Source of the DNA: Lacibacter sp. H407
Lineage (GTDB): Bacteria; Bacteroidota; Bacteroidia; Chitinophagales; Chitinophagaceae
Length of the DNA: 64,000 nt
Assembly (NCBI RefSeq): GCF_037892605.1
Contig: NZ_JBBKTU010000001.1
Span: forward strand, 1,364,001-1,428,000
Reading direction: 5' to 3'
Of this stretch, positions 42,505-50,974 are shown piece by piece (the first letter of the stretch is position 1; every line of letters begins with the position of its first letter). Position numbers and translations under genes: made by a program. Under the pieces are notes generated by a model. That model ran no database searches, was not told the DNA's origin, and saw only the letters and a list, made by a program, of their open reading frames with translations.

Positions 42505-44172
42505 CTACGAAAAGAAAAGTATCAGCAATTGCGCTGCAATAATTCTTAGAATCATCGTCAACGGATAAACAGTTGCATACGTTACAGATGCCACTTCGTT
42601 TTTTGCCAACTGTGCAGAGAAGGCCAATGCAGGCGGATCGGTACTGGCGCCGGAAAGCAAACCACATACTTCAAAAAAAGTTTTTCGAAATACATAGTGC
42701 GCCAGCAAGCCAACGATCAACAGCGGAACAATAGTAATGGTCAATCCCATCACGATCCATAACCACGCATTGTTGCCACTTAATGCTGTTTGTAAATTGG
42801 CACCACTGCTTAAGCCAACACTCGCAAGGAATAAACTGATACCTAACTCACGCAACATTAAATTGGCGCTATAGGTTGTGTATTGATTCAAATATAATTT
42901 ACCACCGTAACGACTCAACAACAAGGCAATAATAAGTGGGCCACCTGCCAAGCCGATCTTCACAGGAACAGGCATAGTAAAAAAGAACATGGGAATACTG
43001 CCGAGCAATACACCTGCAACAATTCCAATAAAGATCGGTGCAAGATCAGGCACATCCAAACGCTTCAATTGATTACCGATGGTTTTCGTCACCATCTCAA
43101 CACCTTCTTTTGTACCAACTACTTTCAGTTGATCACCAAGCTGCAATACAATATCGCCATGTGCCACCATCTCCACTCCTGCACGGTTTAACCGGGTTAA
43201 TGTAAAATCATGTTGATGTAAGGCAGCAATATCACCCAATCGTTTATGCGTAACATCGGGCTGCGTTACCACAACAATACGTGAGATCAATTCACTTTGT
43301 GGGATCTCTTTCAAATTCATGTTGCTTTCTTCACCAATAATCATTTTCAACACCTCTAACTGATCTTTATGTGCAACGATCAGCAACACATCATTCTCTG
43401 CTAAATGCGTTTGCGGTGTTGGGGTAACAACTGTTCCGTTGTGAAATAATCTCGATACCACAATGGGCTCTTTCAATAACTCAAAAATTGTACGGAGTGG
43501 TTTACCGATCAGTTGTTTATTCTGCATCGTCAAATGAATCGAAACGGGTTTGTTTGATTTGATGACATCCAGCTTTCGATGCAGTTCCCGTTCTTTATCA
43601 AGGTTAACACGGAATACTTTTTTCAGAATGAGGAGTGCGGCAATAATTCCAAACACGCCAAACGGGTACACCACTGCATACGCCAAGGTAATAAACGATG
43701 TGTCGTTTGCAGCCAGGTGCAGATCTTTTGCTGCGGCCTGTGCTGCACCAAGTCCGGGTGTGTTGGTAACGGCACCACTCATTACACCGGTGAGTGTAGT
43801 GATAGGTTGTTGCAACAGGTAGTAAAAAGCAACAACAATGAGTACACCAAGAAAAACTACCAATGCAGCCAGCCCGTTGGTGACAGCTGCATTCTTTTTT
43901 AATGAAGAAAAGAAACCCGGCCCTACTTGCAAGCCAATAGAGTACACAAAAAGTATCAAACCAAATTCTTTTAAGAAATGCTCGGTTTCTTTATTGATAT
44001 GAATACCGGCATACGAGATGGCAAGGCCCATAAAAAGAATCCAGGTAACACCTAACGAGATACCAAAAATTTTCAAGCGGCCGAGCCAGGTACCGATGGC
44101 GATGACTACACCATAGATGATGACGGTTTGCGGAATACTTTCTTCGAGCAGTAGTTGGAGAAACCAGTTCAT
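42505..44172 (-). CDS. Putative transporter, aspartate:alanine exchanger (AspT/YidE) family
   Basis: 555 residues. Two halves with five to six membrane helices each flank two RCK_C (TrkA C-terminal) domains at about 205-370 (KPLRTIFELLKEPIVVSRLFHNGTVVTP and LGDIAALHQHDFTLTRLNRAGVEMVAHGD). The conserved GxxxGPG-like stretch SIGLQVGPGFFSSL is near 77-90 and the SGASTDPPALAF stretch is near the C-terminus. AspT swaps aspartate for alanine in Lactobacillus, but most members of this architecture (YidE, YbjL) have no proven substrate. It converges on the M28 gene across the repeat element. Confidence 0.9.
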   Translation of the reverse strand: MNWFLQLLLEESIPQTVIIYGVVIAIGTWLGRLKIFGISLGVTWILFMGLAISYAGIHINKETEHFLKEFGLILFVYSIGLQVGPGFFSSLKKNAAVTNGLAALVVFLGVLIVVAFYYLLQQPITTLTGVMSGAVTNTPGLGAAQAAAKDLHLAANDTSFITLAYAVVYPFGVFGIIAALLILKKVFRVNLDKERELHRKLDVIKSNKPVSIHLTMQNKQLIGKPLRTIFELLKEPIVVSRLFHNGTVVTPTPQTHLAENDVLLIVAHKDQLEVLKMIIGEESNMNLKEIPQSELISRIVVVTQPDVTHKRLGDIAALHQHDFTLTRLNRAGVEMVAHGDIVLQLGDQLKVVGTKEGVEMVTKTIGNQLKRLDVPDLAPIFIGIVAGVLLGSIPMFFFTMPVPVKIGLAGGPLIIALLLSRYGGKLYLNQYTTYSANLMLRELGISLFLASVGLSSGANLQTALSGNNAWLWIVMGLTITIVPLLIVGLLAHYVFRKTFFEVCGLLSGASTDPPALAFSAQLAKNEVASVTYATVYPLTMILRIIAAQLLILFFS

Positions 44173-44230
44173 GGTAGCGAAATATACGATAAAGCTATCT
44201 GCAAAATTTCATTACGTAACTAACTAAAAT

Positions 44231-44262
44231 CACAGAACCTGCTTACAATAAGCAGGTTCTGT
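44231..44262 (-). terminator. Terminator of the RDD gene
   Basis: ACAGAACCTGCTTA (44232-44245), loop CAA, TAAGCAGGTTCTGT (44249-44262), a perfect 14-bp stem; on the minus strand GATTTTAG follows. Confidence 0.75.
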
Positions 44263-44273
44263 TTAAACACTCG

Positions 44274-44726
44274 TTATCTGTCTTTAATCGTAATGGTATT
44301 TGTCCATTGATCATGCCACATCTTCTGCCCAAGAAATGCACTGATAAATTCAAATGGTACCAGGCGGCATAAGGTGCGGAGAAATGCTTTACCAAATGTC
44401 ATCGGCTCTCCGTCTTCACGGATCACTTTTGTTTTCGTGATCATTTTGCCAAGCGTTTTTCCTTTTGAGCCTTCGAGGAATGTGTAGTATGCAAAGAAGA
44501 TAACAAACACAAGAAGATATGTAACAAAGGCAAAACCTAAAGCACCACCTACTTCACCATCGCTGATAGATGATGCAAAGGCAGCGCCTACAATAAAGGC
44601 AACAATGAGAATGAGTACATAAAATACAATAATATCGATCACATAATTTAAGAATCGTTGCCCTGCACTTGCAAACTCATAAGCAGGTTCATGAAATTCG
44701 TGTAAAACATTTGTTTGTTGTTCCAT
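44274..44726 (-). CDS. RDD family membrane protein
   Basis: 150 residues with three to four membrane helices. The RDD domain is marked by ASAGQRFLNYVIDIIVFYVL near 20-39 (here R-x-x-N-Y-x-x-D), and by EGSKGKTLGKMITKTKVI near 84-101. Members include pH-sensitive sodium antiporters and membrane partners, but most are unknown. It is followed by a terminator and preceded by 113 bp holding the terminator of the next gene upstream. Confidence 0.87.
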   Translation of the reverse strand: MEQQTNVLHEFHEPAYEFASAGQRFLNYVIDIIVFYVLILIVAFIVGAAFASSISDGEVGGALGFAFVTYLLVFVIFFAYYTFLEGSKGKTLGKMITKTKVIREDGEPMTFGKAFLRTLCRLVPFEFISAFLGQKMWHDQWTNTITIKDR

Positions 44727-44787
44727 AAATAGAGTTGGTTTAGTGATGAAGAAGTAAAATAATAATTTTCTGCTTTCGATGTATCAA

Positions 44788-44814
44788 TAAAAAAACCGCA
44801 GCAACTGCTGCGGT
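44788..44814 (-). terminator. Terminator of the deoxyhypusine-synthase-like gene
   Basis: ACCGCAGC (44795-44802), loop AACT, GCTGCGGT (44807-44814); on the minus strand a T7 run follows. Confidence 0.85.
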
Positions 44815-44839
44815 CTTATCATAAAAACTTGTTGAATAG

Positions 44840-45814
44840 TTACATACCCAGTATCCATGCAAAGATCAACGGCGCAACAATCGTTGCATCACTCTCTACA
44901 ATAAACTTGGGTGTATTGATATCTAATTTACCCCAGGTAATTTTTTCGTTAGGCACTGCACCACTGTACGATCCAAATGATGTGGTTGAATCGCTGATCT
45001 GGCAGAAATAGCTCCAGAACGGAACATCATGCCACTCCAGATCCTGGTACATCATGGGTACAACGCAAATCGGGAAATCGCCTGCAATACCACCACCGAT
45101 CTGGAAAAAGCCAACGCCTTTACCAGCACTGTTTTGGCGATACCAATCAGCTAACCACACCATGTATTCAATACCACTTTTTACAGTGCTCGCCTGCAGT
45201 TCGTTCTTGATCACATAACTGGCGAAGATGTTACCGGTAGTACTGTCTTCCCAACCCGGTACAACGATAGGAATATTTTTTTCAGCCGCTGCTACGATCC
45301 AACTGTTCTTCGGATCAATTTCATAATACTGTTTCAGATCACCACTTAAAACAGTTTTGTATAAAAATTCGTGTGGGAAATAACGTTCGCCTTTTGCTTC
45401 TGCTTCCACCCATTGACGATGCAAATGTTTTTGCAAACGACGGAAAGCCTCTTCTTCCGGAATACAAGTATCGGTTACTCGGTTGTAGTGGTTCTCTAAC
45501 AGATCCCACTCATCCTGTGGTGTAAGATCACGGTAATTGGGCACACGCTTGTAATGACTGTGCGCTACTAAGTTCATCACATCTTCTTCCAGATTAGCAC
45601 CGGTACAACTGATGATCTGCACTTTATCCTGACGGATCATTTCTGCCAAGCTTAAACCAAGTTCGGCGGTACTCATGGCACCTGCTAAGGTGATCATCAT
45701 TTTACCACCTTCGTTGAGGTGTGTTTCATAACCTTTGGCGGCATCCATTAATGCGGCGGCGTTGAAATGACGGTAATGATGTTGAATGAATTGTGAAACG
45801 GGTCCTTTGTTCAT
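44840..45814 (-). CDS. Deoxyhypusine synthase family protein
   Basis: 324 residues. The NAD-binding fold shows MITLAGAMSTAELGLSLAEMIRQDKVQIISCTGANLEEDVMNL at about 39-82, closely matching deoxyhypusine synthases. Near the C-terminus FGSYSGAVPNEKITWGKL contains the conserved WGK lysine used by the eukaryotic enzyme for aminobutyl transfer. The HHIANANL part of eukaryotic DHS is replaced by GGGIAGDFPI. Bacteria lack eIF5A, so the substrate must differ; a homospermidine-synthase-like or polyamine transfer role is inferred from the family. A 7-bp hairpin lies in the leader. Confidence 0.87.
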   Translation of the reverse strand: MNKGPVSQFIQHHYRHFNAAALMDAAKGYETHLNEGGKMMITLAGAMSTAELGLSLAEMIRQDKVQIISCTGANLEEDVMNLVAHSHYKRVPNYRDLTPQDEWDLLENHYNRVTDTCIPEEEAFRRLQKHLHRQWVEAEAKGERYFPHEFLYKTVLSGDLKQYYEIDPKNSWIVAAAEKNIPIVVPGWEDSTTGNIFASYVIKNELQASTVKSGIEYMVWLADWYRQNSAGKGVGFFQIGGGIAGDFPICVVPMMYQDLEWHDVPFWSYFCQISDSTTSFGSYSGAVPNEKITWGKLDINTPKFIVESDATIVAPLIFAWILGM

Positions 45815-45845
45815 TTTTTAATTTTTAAAAGTGACCGCCTTCAGA

Positions 45846-45866
45846 TCCCGATCGTTTGTATCGGGA
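45846..45866. promoter_or_regulatory. Hairpin in the leader of the deoxyhypusine-synthase-like gene
   Basis: TCCCGAT (45846-45852), loop CGTTTGT, ATCGGGA (45860-45866): a perfect 7-bp stem about 32 bp upstream of the start codon and downstream of the predicted -7 box. It may affect translation or be a small repeat. Confidence 0.4.
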
Positions 45867-45884
45867 GACTTTGCGAAAGAGCTG

Positions 45885-45892
45885 CAAAAGTA
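45885..45892 (-). promoter_or_regulatory. Predicted -7 box of the deoxyhypusine-synthase-like gene
   Basis: TACTTTTG on the minus strand, 70 nt before the ATG. No matching TTG upstream. Confidence 0.35.
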
Positions 45893-45925
45893 AAGATTCT
45901 AGCGCTTGCCTTTATTAATTAATCA

Positions 45926-45957
45926 ATAAAAAAAGCCCCCCGAAGAGATCGGGGAGC
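45926..45957 (-). terminator. Terminator of the PepSY-like gene
   Basis: On the minus strand AGCTCCCCGA / TCGGGGGGCT (one mismatch, 6-nt loop) followed by a T7 run. Confidence 0.75.
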
Positions 45958-45987
45958 TATTTCCAAAACAACACTTGTTGAGTGTAT

Positions 45988-46434
45988 TTATTTTTTCTTT
46001 TTTGTTTTATCAATACGTATAAAATCGCCGGATGCAAATACTTTGTACACAGAAACGCATTTTTCATCATCGGTTTTAACGAGATAGAATATTTCGCCTT
46101 CTTTACTGATCTCAGCAATACTCAGCAGTGATTTGTCTTTCGAAAATTCCTGAACAGCTGTGGATGCCAGATAGGTCATTTGCTCCAATTGTACCATACG
46201 TTGTACTGCTTCCACCACACCATCGGGCCGGTACCAGGCCAGCATACGATCGTTGTTATACTTGAAAGACACAAGGTAAAAGTCGTTTTTCTGACTCCAG
46301 CTTACATCAGTTGCGTCTGTAAACTGTTTCTGAAAAGCTGCAGTTACAACTTCATTTTCGATAATGGGAGAGGCATTTGCTTGTGTGGTGACGGTTAATG
46401 CCACGGCAACTAAAAGAACAAAAATCTTTTTCAT
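45988..46434 (-). CDS. Secreted PepSY-like (BLIP-like) protein
   Basis: 148 residues with a signal peptide (MKKIFVLLVAVALTVTTQANAS). The mature chain has the pattern AFQKQFTDATDVSWSQKNDFYLVSFKYNNDRMLAWYRPDG at about 32-71, typical of the PepSY-like family of Bacteroidota periplasmic proteins, followed by a second half with the same strand order (ISKEGEIFYLVKTDDEKCVSVYKV). Function is unknown. A start three codons upstream (46443) is possible. Confidence 0.75.
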   Translation of the reverse strand: MKKIFVLLVAVALTVTTQANASPIIENEVVTAAFQKQFTDATDVSWSQKNDFYLVSFKYNNDRMLAWYRPDGVVEAVQRMVQLEQMTYLASTAVQEFSKDKSLLSIAEISKEGEIFYLVKTDDEKCVSVYKVFASGDFIRIDKTKKKK

Positions 46435-46606
46435 GATGAACATATTTAAGGTTTAATGATTAATGTATCCTTTTGAGATATCATTATGTGATGATGAACT
46501 AAAAGTAGAATGTGGCAACCGCTGCTGCAAGCGAATCTTGACAAGAGGCTGTTAACACTGTCTTCATAGTGATGAACGGATGCAACATGTGTAACATGGA
46601 CATGCA

Positions 46607-46639
46607 CAAATAAAGAAACCCTTATCTGTAAAGGGTTTC
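46607..46639 (-). terminator. Terminator of the N-acetylmuramoyl amidase gene
   Basis: GAAACCCTT (46615-46623) and AAGGGTTTC (46631-46639) pair perfectly with a 7-nt loop; on the minus strand TTTATTTG follows. It is about 77 bp past the stop. The remaining 46444-46606 shows nothing further. Confidence 0.65.
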
Positions 46640-46715
46640 AGGTATTCTTAAAGAAATGATAAATGCCGATTGGCTTGCTGAATGGTAACTGCTGCAATGA
46701 TGAATGGAAACGACT

Positions 46716-48458
46716 TTACTGTTTTTTACATAGCTCCAGCCAATCGTTGATGCCTTTTACAATTGCATCGGCTATTTGTTTGCGGTAGCCTTGGTTGAGT
46801 ACGTTCATTTCATCTTCCGGGTGGCTGATGAACAACGTTTCAACCAACACATTGGGAAATTCAGTAAAGCCGTTAAGCAGAAAATTGAAGTTGCCAACGT
46901 TGCCATATTCTTTCAACCCCATATCCAACATATGACGGAGAATGGTTTGTGTGAGTGGACGGTAGCCGATATGTTTATAGTACGTACTCACGCCTTTCAC
47001 ACGTATTGGGTCGGCGCTGCTGTTGAGATGAATGCTTACAACAAGGTCTGGATCTTTTGCTTTGAAGAAATTGTAGCGATCATGATTGTCGTAACTGGTG
47101 TCTTTTGTTCTTGTCATGATCACTGTTGCGCCTTCTGCTTCCAACACTTCTTTGAGTTCTTTTGCGATCAACAGGGTCATGTCTTTTTCCATGATACCTG
47201 TTAACCCAAACGCACCTTTGTTGCTGCCACCATGCCCTGCATCAACAGCAATCACCAGATCTTTCAGCAAGAGGTTTTGTGGCTGACGTTTTATTTTGAT
47301 GACAAGATTATTACCGCTGTAGTAAATACGATGTCCCCAATGTTGTTGGTGTGTAAGATCGATGGTTACACGAAAAACATCTTCTTCAATTTGATTGTAG
47401 TACACATTTTTAATTTCTTTGGTGCTGCTCATTTGTGTAACCCAGTTGGTATTGGATGTTGCACCAAATACATCCACGATAATTTTTGATGGATTGATCT
47501 CATGGAAAGATTGATACGGCAAACGGTCATACATTGTCAATGAAACATAATCGTACGTACTATCGCCCCACACACGCATACTATTGGTGAGCGATGCAGG
47601 AGAAAAACTTCCGTTCTGTACCACATCAACATATTCCTCTTCAATATACGCCTGTCGGTTTTTGCTTAACTGTACAGCATACTTATTACCAACCTTGCTG
47701 ACAGCTTTTAATCGAACCAATGAATCAAGATAACCCATTTTGGTGCCGCCAAGCCTGTCTTCACCCAAGCCGAGTAACAGGTAAGGCAGTTTGCCTTTTG
47801 TTTGTAACACAAGTCCATTTGGTTGCATCAATGCAAATTCACTTCGGCTGATTACCTCCAACAGATCGCCGGAAGCCGGCTGCACCAACAACTTGAGTTT
47901 ATTTTTAAACTCCGTAAACAAGTCGTCGTTTTCTTTTACTACATATTCAGTTTTGTAAATTCCACGTACACCGTTTGAATCTTTCACCGGTACTTCTTTG
48001 AACTCCTGTCCGTTCTGCAGTTTCAATACTGCATCCGGTATTGTTTTCACCGTCATGCGTAATCGATCACCGGGCTTGAGTAACAGATCACCTTGTGGTT
48101 CGATGCGCCAATACTCAACTGTATTAGTGGTTACTTCTTTTTCTTTTGCCGGGCGCTGGTAGGTATAAAATAGTTTTTGCGTTAGTTTTTCGCCTTTGTC
48201 ATTTGTTGCGATCAATTGAAAACTGCTGTCGCCGAGCGAAAGATTTAATTCGAAAGCGAATGCACCTGTTGGCCAGACCCACATTTCCTCGCCGTTCATG
48301 GTGATACTGCAACCAACACAAGTAACACCGGTAATAAATTGTCGGGATGTTGTTACGGTGTTTTGATTTTTGGTGGGTGTTGCCAAACGCAGAAAAACTT
48401 TCTGCGCAGAAAGAGCCGTACTTAAAATAAAAGCCAGAAAGAAAATAAGTGTACGCAT
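46716..48458 (-). CDS. N-acetylmuramoyl-L-alanine amidase
   Basis: 580 residues with a signal peptide (MRTLIFFLAFILSTALSAQ). Residues about 400-575 form an Amidase_3 zinc domain: DAGHGG (His), GIMEKD (Glu), SIHLNSS (His) and PNVLVETLFISHPEDE (Glu). The long N-terminal part contains beta-rich SH3-like and AMIN-like stretches; the region before the catalytic domain has the VDVFGATSNTNWVTQM pattern seen in AMIN domains. The enzyme cuts the amide bond between MurNAc and the peptide stem during cell separation. It has an atypically long N-terminal region for this class. Confidence 0.92.
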   Translation of the reverse strand: MRTLIFFLAFILSTALSAQKVFLRLATPTKNQNTVTTSRQFITGVTCVGCSITMNGEEMWVWPTGAFAFELNLSLGDSSFQLIATNDKGEKLTQKLFYTYQRPAKEKEVTTNTVEYWRIEPQGDLLLKPGDRLRMTVKTIPDAVLKLQNGQEFKEVPVKDSNGVRGIYKTEYVVKENDDLFTEFKNKLKLLVQPASGDLLEVISRSEFALMQPNGLVLQTKGKLPYLLLGLGEDRLGGTKMGYLDSLVRLKAVSKVGNKYAVQLSKNRQAYIEEEYVDVVQNGSFSPASLTNSMRVWGDSTYDYVSLTMYDRLPYQSFHEINPSKIIVDVFGATSNTNWVTQMSSTKEIKNVYYNQIEEDVFRVTIDLTHQQHWGHRIYYSGNNLVIKIKRQPQNLLLKDLVIAVDAGHGGSNKGAFGLTGIMEKDMTLLIAKELKEVLEAEGATVIMTRTKDTSYDNHDRYNFFKAKDPDLVVSIHLNSSADPIRVKGVSTYYKHIGYRPLTQTILRHMLDMGLKEYGNVGNFNFLLNGFTEFPNVLVETLFISHPEDEMNVLNQGYRKQIADAIVKGINDWLELCKKQ

Positions 48459-48470
48459 AGAAACAGGTTG

Positions 48471-48503
48471 AAATAAAAAATCCTTTGCAAATTAGGCAAA
48501 GGA
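48471..48503 (-). terminator. Hairpin terminator upstream of the amidase gene
   Basis: TCCTTTGC (48481-48488) and GCAAAGGA (48496-48503), loop 7 nt. On the minus strand TTTTTTATTT follows. It ends transcription from the acyl-CoA dehydrogenase side. Confidence 0.7.
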
Positions 48504-48512
48504 TTTTTAAAA

Positions 48513-48546
48513 GGTGGGTCACCCGCTGTTTTAGGGGTGGCCCACC
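48513..48546. terminator. GC-rich hairpin after the acyl-CoA dehydrogenase gene
   Basis: GGTGGGTCACCC (48513-48524) and GGGTGGCCCACC (48535-48546) pair with one mismatch. On the minus strand TTTTAAAAA follows. Two hairpins in a row between the two minus-strand genes are unusual. Confidence 0.55.
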
Positions 48547-48558
48547 GGCATGTACATT

Positions 48559-50349
48559 TTACAACGGATACTTTCCGTCGTTTCTCAGCTTTGCTACGAT
48601 TCGCCTTCTTGCTTCTTTGGAATTATATGGATCCACTTTTGTAAAACGTTTCAGGCCCAGCAACATCATTCGATGTTCATCACCTTCTGCAAATGCATTG
48701 ATGGCATCTTTGCCATACTTATTAATACGGTCGGCCGCATCATATAAATAAGTATGCATCATATCCAGTTCAAACTGGCAAGCCGATTCACCTTTTTCTG
48801 CAACCATTTTTGCTGCACGCAACAATGCGCTTTCAGCATTAAAGGTTTGAATGGCCATGTCAGCAATATTCATCAACACTTCCTGCTCATGCTCTATCTT
48901 CATCATGAACTTTTGTACTGCAGCACCTGCTGTTAACATGATAGCTTTTTTGAAATTGGCGATGGCTTTGTATTCTTTTGCAAATGGCGTTTCATCTTCG
49001 CTACCAAAATCAGGAATGCTCATCAGTTCCTTTTGTACATTCATGGCGGCCGTCATAATATCCAAACGACCTTTCATTGCACGCTTCAACACCATATCAA
49101 CAGTTAATAAACGATTGATCTCGTTTGTTCCTTCGTAAATGCGGTTGATGCGGCTGTCACGATAAGCTCTTGAAATATCATATTCATCACTGAATCCGTT
49201 TCCGCCATGTATCTGCACACCTTCATCAACTACATAATCCAATACCTCACTGCCATCCACTTTCAACATCGCACACTCAATGGCATATTCTTCAGCAGCA
49301 CCTAACAATGCTTCATTGAAAGGTTTGCCTGCAGCTAAAAGATCATGTTCCATATCATCGATCCACTTACTGGTGCGATACAAAGCACTTTCGCAAACCC
49401 AGATACGGGTTGCCATTTCTGCCAGCTTGTATTGAATGGCGCCGAAGTTGATAATAGGTGTTTTGAATTGCTCACGTGTGGTTGCATAGGTTAACGCAAT
49501 ATTCAAGGAACGTTTTGAACCACCTAATGCAGCGGCTGCTAATTTCAAACGACCAATGTTTAAGATGTTAAACGCAATGATATGACCCTTGCCTTGTTCA
49601 CCTAATAAATTTTCAACCGGTACTTTACAATCCTGGAAATAGAGTTGAACAGTTGATGAACCTTTAATGCCCATCTTATGTTCTTCCGGTCCTTGTGTAA
49701 AACCTTCCATACCACGTTCAACAATAAAGCCGGTAAAATCTTTTCCATCAATTTTTGCAAACACGGTATAGATATCAGCAAAACCACCATTGGTGATCCA
49801 GCATTTTTGTCCGTTTAAGATGTAGTGCTTACCATCTTCACTTAACACAGCTGTTGTTTTTGCACCCAATGCATCACTACCACTGTTTGGTTCGGTTAAA
49901 CCGTACGCACCTTTCCATTCCCCCGTTGCTAACTTCGGAATGTATTTTGTTTTTTGTTCGGGTGTACCAAAGTAAAGAATAGGTAATGTGCCGATACCCG
50001 TGTGTGCAGCAATAGCTACAGAAAAAGAATAACCACCACCTAATCCTTCATTCACTAATGTAGCAGTAATAAAATCTTTGCCGAGTCCGCCAAACTGTTC
50101 AGGAGCAGATGTGCCAAGTAAACCTTGTTCACCGGCTTTGTCCATCAGCGAAGGCATCAACCCTTCTTCCATTTTATCGAGTCGGGCTACAACCGGTAAA
50201 ACTTCAGTATCAAGAAATGATGCACACATTTCTTTCACCATCACTTGTTCCTCATTAAAATTTTCAGGCGTAAAAGTATCCTGCGGCGTGCTTGTTTTAA
50301 TTAACCATTCGCCACCTTTCAGTTTTGTTGCAATCGTTGCGGTGCTCAT
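48559..50349 (-). CDS. Acyl-CoA dehydrogenase family protein
   Basis: 596 residues. The FAD-dependent dehydrogenase core shows AYGLTEPNSGSDALGAKTTA near 151-170, WITNGGFADIY near 185-195, and the catalytic-base loop in RIYEGTNEINRLL near 404-416 where the glutamate of YEGT is the general base. The C-terminal extension beyond about 430 is the long form seen in very-long-chain-type and Bacteroidota enzymes. It oxidises acyl-CoA to enoyl-CoA in fatty-acid breakdown. It is 46 bp downstream of a MarR regulator on the same strand and probably co-transcribed. Confidence 0.93.
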   Translation of the reverse strand: MSTATIATKLKGGEWLIKTSTPQDTFTPENFNEEQVMVKEMCASFLDTEVLPVVARLDKMEEGLMPSLMDKAGEQGLLGTSAPEQFGGLGKDFITATLVNEGLGGGYSFSVAIAAHTGIGTLPILYFGTPEQKTKYIPKLATGEWKGAYGLTEPNSGSDALGAKTTAVLSEDGKHYILNGQKCWITNGGFADIYTVFAKIDGKDFTGFIVERGMEGFTQGPEEHKMGIKGSSTVQLYFQDCKVPVENLLGEQGKGHIIAFNILNIGRLKLAAAALGGSKRSLNIALTYATTREQFKTPIINFGAIQYKLAEMATRIWVCESALYRTSKWIDDMEHDLLAAGKPFNEALLGAAEEYAIECAMLKVDGSEVLDYVVDEGVQIHGGNGFSDEYDISRAYRDSRINRIYEGTNEINRLLTVDMVLKRAMKGRLDIMTAAMNVQKELMSIPDFGSEDETPFAKEYKAIANFKKAIMLTAGAAVQKFMMKIEHEQEVLMNIADMAIQTFNAESALLRAAKMVAEKGESACQFELDMMHTYLYDAADRINKYGKDAINAFAEGDEHRMMLLGLKRFTKVDPYNSKEARRRIVAKLRNDGKYPL

Positions 50350-50395
50350 ATCAATAGTATTTAAAGTGTGTAGAATTATTTTTTTGAAACGATTC

Positions 50396-50836
50396 TTATT
50401 TCAGATTATCATATACTATCTGTAACACTTCTTTACAGATATCAATTTTATCAGCAGGTACTCCGAGCAATGCTTCGTTCAATGTGTTGTTGGCTACATT
50501 CATCGTTTCTTCTTCCAGCTTTCTGCCCTGATCAGTTAAGAACACCTGATTAATACGCCGGTCGTTTTTACTCGCTACCCGTTTTACAAGCTTCAGCTTT
50601 TCGAGATTATCCACTAAACGTGTAATGCTGGGTTTATCACGAAACGTAGCATTGCACAAATCCTGCTGACTCAAACCATCATTCTTCCACAGATGGTAGA
50701 GTACGCTCCATTGTTCAACGGTAATTTCAATTTTACCCTGCTTCATGTTCTTCTGCAAACGCCGTGCTATAGCCGTGCTGGCTTTGCCCGTCATGAAGCT
50801 GTATAATTCGCCTTTTTTAAATTGGTTGTTTGGCAT
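50396..50836 (-). CDS. MarR family transcriptional regulator
   Basis: 146 residues. The winged helix contains LSQQDLCNATFRDKPSITRLVDNLEKLKLVKRVASKNDRRINQVFLTDQGRKLEEE at about 56-110, with DRR in the wing as usual, flanked by dimerisation helices. The ATG at 50836 is used; the in-frame start at 50968 would cross the palindrome and is rejected. It precedes an acyl-CoA dehydrogenase gene on the same strand, suggesting control of fatty-acid oxidation by an acyl or aromatic effector, as for other MarR proteins. Confidence 0.9.
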   Translation of the reverse strand: MPNNQFKKGELYSFMTGKASTAIARRLQKNMKQGKIEITVEQWSVLYHLWKNDGLSQQDLCNATFRDKPSITRLVDNLEKLKLVKRVASKNDRRINQVFLTDQGRKLEEETMNVANNTLNEALLGVPADKIDICKEVLQIVYDNLK

Positions 50837-50837
50837 A

Positions 50838-50855
50838 TAGTTGTTTATGCAACTA
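50838..50855. promoter_or_regulatory. Candidate MarR operator
   Basis: TAGTTG, 6-nt spacer TTTATG, CAACTA: a perfect inverted repeat directly upstream of the MarR start codon and covering the predicted transcription start. Confidence 0.6.
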
Positions 50856-50857
50856 AT

Positions 50858-50865
50858 CAAATATA
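50858..50865 (-). promoter_or_regulatory. Predicted -7 box of the MarR gene
   Basis: TATATTTG on the minus strand, 21 nt before the ATG. No TTG at the right distance. Confidence 0.4.
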
Positions 50866-50974
50866 AGAATACTTTCCGAAAACCGGTAAATTTTTTCCTA
50901 AAAGAGTATCTTACTATTTCTCCTCTCCCTACGAAAAGCCGCCTCCTATTTTTCACTGCCAAAACCAATCTAAC

